Source: Deltaproteobacteria bacterium
GTDB lineage: Bacteria; Desulfobacterota; DSM-4660; Desulfatiglandales; B25-G16
DNA length: 6,361 nt
Direction of reading: 5' to 3'
Assembly: GCA_003646875.1 (NCBI GenBank)
Contig: QMLT01000106.1
Location: forward strand, 1-6,361
The stretch's first letter is position 1. Each line of letters opens with the position of its first letter. The position numbers were made by a program, and so were the translations under genes. Below are positions 1-5,618 of this stretch, one piece after another. The notes beneath the pieces are model-generated. The model saw only the letters and a list, made by a program, of their open reading frames with translations. It searched no databases and was not told the DNA's origin.

Positions 1-428
1 CAACGGGTGCCGGAGGGTACCTCTTCAAAGCGAGCGAACTTGCGACGGTTCGGGTTCCCTCGATGCTGTTTTTAGGAGAACGGGAGGAAAAACAACTACG
101 TGGCAGCGAAACTATGGCGGCGATTGCGGACAAGATCTACCGGAACTTACCAGCTCCCAAGTACTTTTTGGAGATTAAGGGGGCAGGCCACTTTTCATTC
201 AACAACCGTTTCTCCGATACTCGTAGGGCAAAACTGTTGAGCGGTAACGAGCAACAATTCGATGTTATCCGACGATACTCGATAGCGTTTCTTGAAAAAT
301 ACGTTGCGGGGAAGAAGGATGGCGCCAAAATACTCGAACACAGTGACCCTATGCTTGTACGCTTTATCAAGGAAACGAGTCTGGAACCGTCAAACGAAAC
401 AAAGCGGAGCACCGAACATAGCCATTAG
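1..428 (+). CDS. Alpha/beta hydrolase (dienelactone hydrolase / PAF-acetylhydrolase-like), C-terminal part
   Basis: The reading frame is open from the left edge (first whole codon at 3) to the TAG at 426-428, so the 5' end is missing; the ATG at 61-63 region is internal, because the codons before it already read as protein. About 141 residues are present. The stretch VRVPSMLFLGE fits the strand that carries the acid residue in alpha/beta hydrolases, with Glu where Asp is more usual. GAGHFSF (catalytic-type His encoded at 189-191) follows about 40 residues later, and then a helix YSIAFLEKYVAG typical of the end of these domains. The nucleophile elbow (GxSxG) would lie upstream of the window and cannot be checked. 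The last 35 or so residues are a polar tail. A hydrolase of ester or similar bonds is likely; the substrate is unknown. Local G+C is a little higher than in the ligase region. Confidence 0.72.
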   Translation, partial: TGAGGYLFKASELATVRVPSMLFLGEREEKQLRGSETMAAIADKIYRNLPAPKYFLEIKGAGHFSFNNRFSDTRRAKLLSGNEQQFDVIRRYSIAFLEKYVAGKKDGAKILEHSDPMLVRFIKETSLEPSNETKRSTEHSH

Positions 429-607
429 GCCTAATCTATTTGGATAGATCGAACCCCTACGCTTTGCAATATGTGGCCAAAATTACTTTGTTTCTCTAAT
501 CTACCCCAACTGACTGAGAAATTACTAAATTTCTGTGTAACAGGTTGAAAAATATGTAATTTTATGTTATCGGTCAGGCGCTAATTGGTTTTAAAATTGA
601 TTACAGT
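429..607. other. AT-rich intergenic spacer with two small hairpins
   Basis: No credible coding frame lies here. There are two inverted repeats: ATCTAT-TTGG-ATAGAT at 434-449, just after the hydrolase stop, and a longer one at 517-534 listed separately. Neither is followed by a T-run, so neither is a convincing intrinsic terminator. TTGAAA at 545-550 could be a -35 box for the next gene, but the best -10 at proper spacing (TATCGG, 568-573) is poor. No clear Shine-Dalgarno precedes the ATG at 608. Confidence 0.45.
517..534. repeat. Perfect 7-bp inverted repeat, 4-base loop
   Basis: AGAAATT (517-523), loop ACTA, AATTTCT (528-534). The pairing is perfect but AT-rich, and neither strand has a following T-run. 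It could slow transcription leaving the hydrolase gene or be a protein site; it may also be chance in AT-rich DNA. Confidence 0.35.
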
Positions 608-1375
608 ATGGAAAAAGGCGACTCTTATAAAAGTGATAGCAATGTGGTAATTAAACCGACAAAGGAAAAAGGGGAACCTCTTCTTGGTCCGGATGGTATT
701 ATGATTGCGATTCCCTCAGCACTTCAATACATAGTTGATTTGAGTCATGCTGAAAGGGTAAATAAAGGAAAAGCTACTCCATTTAAACTCTTTATAATCA
801 AAAAGGGTAAAGGCCTCCCTTGTGGATTGGCAGGACCTCTCCTTGGGGCACCCCAAGGGGCGATTGTCATGGAAAAACTTATAGCCTTAGGTGCAAAGAG
901 AATCTGGATATTAGGGTGGTGTGGTTCATTGCAGCAAAATATTACAATAGGCGACCTGATAATTCCTACTACCGCTCTTTCTGAAGAAGGCACCTCCGCG
1001 CATTATCCTGTGAATAAAAAGAAAAAGCAGACAACTCCCTTTCTAAACAAAAGGCTTGAAGATGCGTTGCAAAAGGCCAATCTTCCTTTTAAACAAGGTC
1101 CAGTCTGGACAACAGACGCCCTTTATCGTGAAACCGCAGAAAAGGTTACGGCGTATGGGAAAAGTGGATATCTTGCTGTTGAAATGGAAATGTCCGCCCT
1201 TATACATGTGGCCATCTATCGTTCAATACAATTGGCAGGATTGTTAATTGTATCTGATGAGCTTTCTTCTCTTAAATGGCATCACGGGTTTGGACTCAAC
1301 AAGCTAAAAAAGGCAAGCAGAGATGCTGGGCGCCTGCTTCTCAGCCTGTGTATGGATGAAAATATGAGTAGTTAG
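608..1375 (+). CDS. Nucleoside phosphorylase / nucleosidase superfamily protein (PNP_UDP_1 fold)
   Basis: A 255-residue cytosolic protein of the purine nucleoside phosphorylase / uridine phosphorylase / MTA-SAH nucleosidase superfamily, which cleaves N-glycosidic bonds of nucleosides. Visible landmarks are the G-x-C-G turn at residues 103-106 (GWCGSL), GDLIIP at 115-120, the ribose-binding VEMEMSAL at 191-198 and the catalytic-type SDE at 216-218. By eye the Arg and Ser/Thr that hold phosphate around the G-x-C-G turn in E. coli DeoD and Udp are Ile101 and Trp104 here, so phosphorolysis is in doubt and hydrolysis is possible. The ATG at 608 is the only standard start after an in-frame TAA at 557-559 until GTG 644 and ATG 701. 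It has no evident ribosome-binding site, but the residues before 701 (such as KGEPLLGP) look coding. Separate transcription unit from ligA is likely, given the 243-base gap to its preferred start. Confidence 0.82.
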   Translation: MEKGDSYKSDSNVVIKPTKEKGEPLLGPDGIMIAIPSALQYIVDLSHAERVNKGKATPFKLFIIKKGKGLPCGLAGPLLGAPQGAIVMEKLIALGAKRIWILGWCGSLQQNITIGDLIIPTTALSEEGTSAHYPVNKKKKQTTPFLNKRLEDALQKANLPFKQGPVWTTDALYRETAEKVTAYGKSGYLAVEMEMSALIHVAIYRSIQLAGLLIVSDELSSLKWHHGFGLNKLKKASRDAGRLLLSLCMDENMSS

Positions 1376-1459
1376 CCATTGAAAGCCCTTAAACACAACA
1401 ATCAAGGGACAACTATTAATTGCCGCTACAATGGGAATTGAAGAGATATGCGTCCACAA

Positions 1460-1487
1460 AGTTATAGGTTCAAGGTTTAGGGTTAAG
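1460..1487. repeat. Imperfect 7-base tandem repeat (GGTTNAR-like units)
   Basis: Four successive heptads can be read: AGTTATA, GGTTCAA, GGTTTAG and GGTTAAG. The last three share GGTT at exact 7-base spacing (1467, 1474, 1481). It resembles degenerate short tandem repeats of bacterial intergenic DNA. A second 7-base-periodic tract of different sequence lies at 4037-4082. Confidence 0.45.
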
Positions 1488-1538
1488 TCAATAACCATCC
1501 GAAACCAATGGATTGTTGAAAACAAGCTTTCAAGTTTT

Positions 1539-1544
1539 AAGGAG
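1539..1544 (+). promoter_or_regulatory. Strong Shine-Dalgarno-like AAGGAG, poorly spaced
   Basis: AAGGAG lies 14 bases before an in-frame TTG at 1559 that would give a 698-residue ligase. That spacing is long, and the extra 20 residues do not look like ligase. It either supports the TTG start weakly or is fortuitous. Confidence 0.3.
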
Positions 1545-1570
1545 ACGGAACTCAACCTTTGAACGCTAAA

Positions 1571-1587
1571 TCCCGATTTTATCGGGA
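1571..1587. repeat. Perfect 7-bp hairpin TCCCGAT-TTT-ATCGGGA before ligA
   Basis: The two arms (1571-1577 and 1581-1587) are exact reverse complements with a 3-base loop. The hairpin ends 31 bases before the ATG at 1619 and is followed by AACC, not a T-run, so it is not an intrinsic terminator. It may be an mRNA-leader structure or a copy of a dispersed palindromic element. Its presence argues that this stretch is leader and not the ligase N terminus. Confidence 0.55.
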
Positions 1588-1618
1588 AACCCGTGAACGG
1601 TTACAGAAAGAGATATCT

Positions 1619-3655
1619 ATGCAGGAGATAGAAAAGGCAAAAATTGAATTAACAGCGCTGAGAGAGAAGATAGATTATCACAACTATCGGTATTATATCC
1701 TTGATGATCCTGAAGTCTCAGATGCTGAATATGATCACCTTCTCCAACGTCTCCTTCACATAGAAAATAAATACCCGGAATTGATCGTTCCAGAATCCCC
1801 CAGTCAAAGGGTAGGAGCGCCTATTGAAGGTGGTTTTAACCCTGTGAGGCACAGTGTCCCCATGCTGAGCCTGGAAAATGGTTTTTCTGAGAAAGATGTT
1901 AAGGAATTTGAGAAAAGGATCAGAAGATTATTGGAATACACTAATACTATTACCTACACTGTGGAACCAAAGTTGGATGGTCTTGCAGTTGAACTTATCT
2001 ACGACAATAGTATTCTTAAAACTGCATCAACAAGGGGAGATGGTTATATTGGAGAAGATATAACCTCTAACGCAAAGACTATCAAATCCATCCCATTACG
2101 GCTTCTTTCACCCCAGGATAGTCTAAAACTTCCTGAACATATAGAGGTCAGGGGCGAGATATATATGGAAAAAAAGGCCTTTCAGCAATTAAATAAAGAA
2201 AGAGAAAAACAAGGCGAAGCACTTTTTGCAAACCCTAGAAATGCTGCTGCCGGCTCTGTGAGGCAACTTGATCCACATATAACAGCCAGGCGGCCCCTGA
2301 TGTTCTTCTCTTATGGGATAGGGCTTGTGTCAGGATGGGAATTTGCCTCCCAGATTGAATTACTAACCACCCTTAAATCATGGGGTCTAAGGGTAAATAC
2401 AGAGCACATCAAGGAATGTGCAAATATAGATGAAGCCATTGGCCACTGTCGATATTTAGAGGACATAAAGCATGACCTTCCCTACGAGATCGATGGGGCA
2501 GTCATCAAGGTAAACTCTCTTGAGATGCAAAAAAACCTGGGAGAAAAATCAAGAAGCCCTCGATGGGCCCTGGCTTATAAATTTGAACCAACCCAGGCAA
2601 CAACCAAAATTTATTCGATCGATGTGCAAGTAGGAAGAACTGGCGCCCTCACGCCTGTAGCACACTTGAAACCGGTAGAGGTAGGCGGGGTAAATGTAAG
2701 CAGGGCCACCTTGCATAACCAGGAGGAGATTAAAAGGAAAGATATCAAAGAAGGAGATACCGTTATTATTCAACGGGCTGGGGATGTTATTCCAGAAGTA
2801 GTCAAAGTAATAAAGGCAAAAAGAACAGGCAAAGAAAAACCATTCCATATGCCGGATAGATGCCCTGTATGCGGATCTCAGCTTGCGCCACCAGATGATG
2901 AGGTAGTGATACGATGCGCCAATCCAGGATGTCCGGCCCAGGTAACAGGGGGAATCAAACACTTTGTATCCAAGGATGCTATGGATATCGATGGACTTGG
3001 GGATAAATTAGTAGATCAACTGGTCGGCTTGGGGCGGATAAAAGATGCCGCCGATATCTATCACCTCACCCTGGAAGATCTTGTTCCTCTGGATAAAATG
3101 GCTGAAAAGTTGGCCAATAATATACTTACTGCTATTAACAATAGTAAAAAAACTACATTGTCAAGATTTATCTATTCCCTGGGTATACGGCATGTAGGCG
3201 AACATGTAGCCACAGTTCTTGCGAAAAAATTCAGGAGATTCGACAGCCTTCAAAATGCAGATAAGGAAGATCTGCTATCCATTAAGGAAATAGGCCCAGA
3301 GATAGCGGATAGCATCCTTTCTTATTTTTCTAATAATAAAAACATCTCCTTCATTAACCGCCTCTTTGAGGCAGGAATAACTATTGAAGAAATGCCATTA
3401 GAAAAGGAACTTTTTAAAGAGCACCCCTTTTCCGGGAAATTGTTTGTTCTGACTGGCGCCCTATCAACTCTCACACGCGCTGAGGCCAAAAAACTTATTG
3501 AAGAAAAGAAGGGAAACGTGTCTGCATCAATAACCAGTAAAACAGATTACCTCGTTGTAGGTAAATCACCAGGATCCAAACTTGCCAGGGCAAAAGATTT
3601 GTCTGTACCTATCTTAAGTGAAGAAGAATTTTTAACAATAGCGGGACAGGAATAA
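1619..3655 (+). CDS. ligA: NAD+-dependent DNA ligase LigA
   Basis: A full-length bacterial ligase of 678 residues (E. coli 671) that seals nicks with NAD+ in replication and repair. Domains in order: Ia with HNYRYYILDD near residue 25; adenylation domain with the nucleotidyl lysine in EPKLDG (Lys118), TRGDG (Arg139), NPRNAAAGSVRQLDP, DGAVIKV (Asp292, Lys297) and AYKFEP (Lys321); OB fold; a four-cysteine zinc finger (Cys415, 418, 433, 438); helix-hairpin-helix region beginning with AMDIDGLG; and a BRCT domain from about 602. All catalytic motifs are intact. I chose ATG 1619 over the upstream in-frame TTG at 1559 because GAG (1610-1612) sits 6 bases before it, the N terminus then matches family length, and the upstream segment contains a palindrome. 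The stop is 2 bases before the acylphosphatase start. Confidence 0.97.
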   Translation: MQEIEKAKIELTALREKIDYHNYRYYILDDPEVSDAEYDHLLQRLLHIENKYPELIVPESPSQRVGAPIEGGFNPVRHSVPMLSLENGFSEKDVKEFEKRIRRLLEYTNTITYTVEPKLDGLAVELIYDNSILKTASTRGDGYIGEDITSNAKTIKSIPLRLLSPQDSLKLPEHIEVRGEIYMEKKAFQQLNKEREKQGEALFANPRNAAAGSVRQLDPHITARRPLMFFSYGIGLVSGWEFASQIELLTTLKSWGLRVNTEHIKECANIDEAIGHCRYLEDIKHDLPYEIDGAVIKVNSLEMQKNLGEKSRSPRWALAYKFEPTQATTKIYSIDVQVGRTGALTPVAHLKPVEVGGVNVSRATLHNQEEIKRKDIKEGDTVIIQRAGDVIPEVVKVIKAKRTGKEKPFHMPDRCPVCGSQLAPPDDEVVIRCANPGCPAQVTGGIKHFVSKDAMDIDGLGDKLVDQLVGLGRIKDAADIYHLTLEDLVPLDKMAEKLANNILTAINNSKKTTLSRFIYSLGIRHVGEHVATVLAKKFRRFDSLQNADKEDLLSIKEIGPEIADSILSYFSNNKNISFINRLFEAGITIEEMPLEKELFKEHPFSGKLFVLTGALSTLTRAEAKKLIEEKKGNVSASITSKTDYLVVGKSPGSKLARAKDLSVPILSEEEFLTIAGQE

Positions 3656-3657
3656 CT

Positions 3658-3936
3658 ATGGATAATATCAGGGCACATCTCATCATTGAAGGAAGGGTGC
3701 AGGGCGTCTGGTTTAGAGATTCAACAAGAAACGAGGCAGCCAGATTAAATATTACCGGTTGGGTAAAAAACCGTTTCGACGGCAGTGTTGAACTCATTGC
3801 AGAAGGTTCAAGACAAGATGTGGAAAAATTAATAGAGTGGTGTCATCATGGTCCTCCGGCTGCACGAGTAACAATGGTCCATGAAATCAAGGAAGATTAT
3901 ACTGGAGAGTTTGAATCCTTTAGAATAATATTCTGA
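3658..3936 (+). CDS. acyP: Acylphosphatase
   Basis: A complete 92-residue cytosolic acylphosphatase, the usual size for the family, which hydrolyses acyl phosphates such as carbamoyl or acetyl phosphate. GRVQGVWFRDSTRNEA at residues 12-27 is the signature phosphate-binding loop with catalytic Arg20. GWVKNRFDGSVE at 34-45 supplies catalytic Asn38. The C terminus SFRIIF fits the last strand of the ferredoxin-like fold. The ATG lies 2 bases after the ligA stop, with AGG (3648-3650) 7 bases upstream inside ligA, so the two genes are very probably co-transcribed and perhaps translationally coupled. No functional link to ligation is implied; pairing of such small housekeeping genes with larger ones is common. 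Confidence 0.95.
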   Translation: MDNIRAHLIIEGRVQGVWFRDSTRNEAARLNITGWVKNRFDGSVELIAEGSRQDVEKLIEWCHHGPPAARVTMVHEIKEDYTGEFESFRIIF

Positions 3937-4137
3937 TGTGCATATTAATATAGACCTTATAATGAAAACTTCATGACATTCGGTTACAAAGAAGTTTGGA
4001 GATATTGAACTAAAAATGCCAAATGAGAAAAATCTTGAGATTTGTAATTTGGAATTGATTTGGTATTTGGATTTTGAAATCTGGGCTTATAAAATAAGTC
4101 AAAATTGATATTGGCATAGATAGGAGACTATTTTTAC
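3937..4137. other. AT-rich spacer with possible promoter and leader of the lipoprotein gene
   Basis: The spacer is noncoding. A perfect -10 hexamer TATAAT occurs at 3958-3963, but no recognisable -35 stands at proper spacing, so a promoter here is only possible. ATGAA-AAC-TTCAT at 3962-3974 is a small hairpin. The second half holds the ATTTGG-rich repeat listed separately. GGAG at 4123-4126 is a plausible ribosome-binding site, 11 bases before the ATG at 4138. Confidence 0.4.
4037..4082. repeat. Imperfect 7-base-periodic T-rich repeat (GGNATTT-like units)
   Basis: The tract reads as GAGATTT, GTAATTT, an 11-base variant GGAATTGATTT, GGTATTT, GGATTTT and GAAATCT. ATTTGG recurs at 4047, 4058 and 4065, and its complement CCAAAT stands just upstream at 4019-4024, so alternative weak hairpins are possible in RNA. 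It resembles degenerate intergenic heptad repeats seen in many environmental bacterial genomes (from memory). Confidence 0.5.
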
Positions 4138-5025
4138 ATGAAAAGATTTTATATCTTTCTCACTGCAATTATTTTGCTCATTGCTGGGTGTGGAATGAGG
4201 ACATTATTCACCTCACAATCACTAACAGACAATGATTGGCCAAAGAAAAGGGTTATGGTTATGCCTGCTACTGATCTTACCGGGATAAATTTACATGAAT
4301 CAATAGACACCATAAGCGAGGAGTTAACCAAACATTTACAAAAAACTGGATTTTTCAATCTTTGCCCTATCAATAAAACGAAAAAATTTCGCCCCTTTAC
4401 GCCAGGAAAATCAATTGATCCTGAATTACTGCAAGAGGCCAAAGAGAGAGGCATAAACGCCATTATCTTTGAAACCCTCAACCCAATAGAGCTAAACCCG
4501 GGGGAATCAGGAATATGGCCATTTAGAAAAAAGGCCTGGAGGGTTACAGTATCAATGGATATAGATATATTAGATATTAACAGTGAAACAATACTTTTAA
4601 GCAAAGAGATAGCTGATAACACTGCCCTATCAGGTGAAGAAACCACTGAAGAAAGGATAAAAGGTGGCAATACAGAAACAAAACAAAAGGCTCTCAAGGA
4701 ATGCCTTCCGCATATCCTCAAGGAAGCAGCAAATGCTGCCAGTATTTCACTTAATCAGAAACCCTGGACAGGCAGAATAGTTGCTATACATACAAAAGAG
4801 ATTATTATCAACGCAGGCAGCGACGCAGGGCTTAGGCCAGGTGTTGTGCTTGAAGTCTTCAGTAAAGGCGAATATATCACATCTTTTAATAATCAAACAT
4901 ATCAGTTGCCAGGCCCAAAGGCGGGAGAAATAAAAATTGTGAGCATACAACAACACCATTCCTTTGCCGAGCCTATTAAAGAAGGAGATTTCAAACCAGG
5001 ACAGATAATACGAGTTAAGGACTAA
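4138..5025 (+). CDS. Outer-membrane lipoprotein with TolB/CsgG-like region and FlgT-C-like domain
   Basis: A 295-residue predicted lipoprotein. Residues 1-17 form a type II signal peptide (MKRFYIFLTA then a hydrophobic run) ending in the lipobox IAG before Cys18. Gly at +2, not Asp, suggests outer-membrane sorting in a Gram-negative cell. Residues 37-160 alternate strands and helices: RVMVMPATDLTG, a helix EELTKHLQKTGFF, and GINAIIFETL. This resembles the TolB N-terminal / CsgG / LpoB type of envelope-assembly fold. From about Trp210 the sequence WTGRIVAI ... NAGSDAGLRPGVVLEVFSKG ... AGEIKIVSIQ ... FAEPIKEGDFKPGQIIRVK matches the style of the FlgT C-terminal beta-barrel. No flagellar or curli genes are nearby, so the partner is unknown. 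An envelope role is likely; family assignment by eye is moderate. It appears to be a single-gene unit. Confidence 0.75.
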   Translation: MKRFYIFLTAIILLIAGCGMRTLFTSQSLTDNDWPKKRVMVMPATDLTGINLHESIDTISEELTKHLQKTGFFNLCPINKTKKFRPFTPGKSIDPELLQEAKERGINAIIFETLNPIELNPGESGIWPFRKKAWRVTVSMDIDILDINSETILLSKEIADNTALSGEETTEERIKGGNTETKQKALKECLPHILKEAANAASISLNQKPWTGRIVAIHTKEIIINAGSDAGLRPGVVLEVFSKGEYITSFNNQTYQLPGPKAGEIKIVSIQQHHSFAEPIKEGDFKPGQIIRVKD

Positions 5026-5090
5026 GTGGAAAGCATTTCTCTGGCATGTGCAATTAGGCGCAGATAATTAAAATTGCTGGAAAATGTATC

Positions 5091-5118
5091 TTGACAAGAA
5101 TACCATTAAGGGTATCAA
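5091..5118 (+). promoter_or_regulatory. Candidate sigma-70 promoter with overlapping short repeats
   Basis: TTGACA at 5091-5096 is a perfect -35 box. TATCAA at 5113-5118, after a 16-base spacer, is a four-of-six match to the -10 consensus. AT-rich DNA precedes it (5061-5090). An inverted pair ATACC (5100-5104) / GGTAT (5111-5115) lies in the spacer and touches the -10, and GGTATC recurs at 5119-5124. Transcription would begin near 5125 and serve the membrane-protein gene at 5208 with a leader of about 80 bases. Confidence 0.38.
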
Positions 5119-5124
5119 GGTATC

Positions 5125-5205
5125 ATGAAGACAATAATTGATAATGCAAAAGAAAATTTCCTTGCAGTCTTAAAATACGAAGGGGCTAAAACCACGCAGG
5201 TGTAA
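5125..5205 (+). CDS. Possible 26-residue ORF, doubtful
   Basis: ATG at 5125 opens a 26-codon frame (MKTIIDNAKENFLAVLKYEG then AKTTQV) whose TAA ends 2 bases before the ATG of the membrane protein at 5208. AAGG at 5117-5120 is only 4 bases from the ATG. If the candidate promoter is real, the transcript would start at or near this ATG, so the ORF would be leaderless or untranslated. I recognise no family. It could be a leader peptide coupled to the next gene, a decayed gene remnant, or chance; chance is the default for such a short frame. Confidence 0.2.
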   Translation: MKTIIDNAKENFLAVLKYEGAKTTQV

Positions 5206-5207
5206 AT

Positions 5208-5570
5208 ATGAAGATAAGAGCTAAACGGCTATCCGGCAAATCCCTATTTAAGCTATTGTTTATTGGCATCTCCGTACCGATGGCTATTTTTATCATCATC
5301 TGTGGTATTGCCAGCCTGTTCGGAGCACATACCGTGAGATGGAACTATGAGCCTGTTACGGGAGCAATGGGACTGGTGGCTTCTTTGCTGATGGCCCCTT
5401 TTTTCTGCATTTTTTTTGCAGGGTTGACGTGGATTTTCTTTGAATTAGGGCTATGGGTATACTCCTGGTTCAGAACAATAGAACTTGAACTCATAGAACC
5501 TGCCCATCCATTTGAATCACCAGAGAATTCGGACAAGAATACAGCGAATTTCACCTTTAATCCTCTGTGA
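5208..5570 (+). CDS. Small inner-membrane protein of unknown function
   Basis: A 120-residue protein I cannot assign to a family. The N terminus is basic (Lys2, Arg4, Lys6, Arg7, Lys11, Lys15), followed by a hydrophobic segment at about 14-38. A short polar stretch HTVRWNYEP precedes a long, Trp/Phe-rich hydrophobic region at about 52-88. The tail from about 89 is polar and acidic, ending with an Asn/Ser-rich stretch. By the positive-inside rule the N terminus is cytoplasmic, and with two membrane spans the C terminus is too. CAGG at 5197-5200 is 7 bases before the ATG. Coding is supported by the ordered hydrophobic pattern and the gene-like spacing. It faces the fibronectin III gene tail to tail with a 40-base gap. 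Confidence 0.66.
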   Translation: MKIRAKRLSGKSLFKLLFIGISVPMAIFIIICGIASLFGAHTVRWNYEPVTGAMGLVASLLMAPFFCIFFAGLTWIFFELGLWVYSWFRTIELELIEPAHPFESPENSDKNTANFTFNPL

Positions 5571-5578
5571 TTTCAGTT

Positions 5579-5618
5579 CTCAAAGGACCTGTATTCTTAT
5601 TCTCTCCATCCTATTGAG
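5579..5618. terminator. Weak hairpin between convergent genes
   Basis: CTCAAAGGA (5579-5587) pairs with TCCTATTGAG (5609-5618) if one A is bulged, with a 21-base loop. On the plus strand a short CTTTT follows, so it could terminate the membrane-protein transcript; it overlaps the last codons of the minus-strand gene. The large loop and short T-run make this a weak candidate. Confidence 0.25.

Larger units (their letters stand above)
1376..1618 (+). other. Leader/spacer upstream of ligA
   Basis: This spacer holds a short heptad-periodic repeat, an isolated Shine-Dalgarno-like AAGGAG and a perfect hairpin, all listed separately. CCCTT (1386-1390) and AAGGG (1404-1408) could form a weak stem soon after the preceding stop, without a T-run. 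An ATG ORF of 43 codons (1431-1562) has no ribosome-binding site and no recognisable protein features. I see no good sigma-70 promoter. Confidence 0.4.

Noticed and set aside
1431..1562. 43-codon plus-strand ORF from ATG 1431 in the spacer before ligA
   Set aside because: It has no ribosome-binding site, no recognisable features, overlaps the heptad repeat and ends in the ligA leader; it is most likely noncoding.
2549..2962. 137-codon minus-strand frame inside ligA
   Set aside because: It lies opposite conserved ligase OB and zinc-finger sequence and has a Tyr/Trp-rich composition typical of antisense shadow.
3958..3963. TATAAT as a firm promoter for the lipoprotein gene
   Set aside because: No -35-like hexamer stands 15-19 bases upstream and the leader would be long, so it is only mentioned in the spacer entry.
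4149..4721. 190-codon minus-strand frame opposite the lipoprotein gene
   Set aside because: It is antisense to a gene with a clear lipobox and domain pattern; its Cys/Ser/Leu-rich translation is typical of a shadow frame.
5050..5077. GCAATT...AATTGC inverted repeat after the lipoprotein gene, considered as a terminator
   Set aside because: The stem is only 6 bp and AT-rich, the loop is 16 bases, and no T-run follows.
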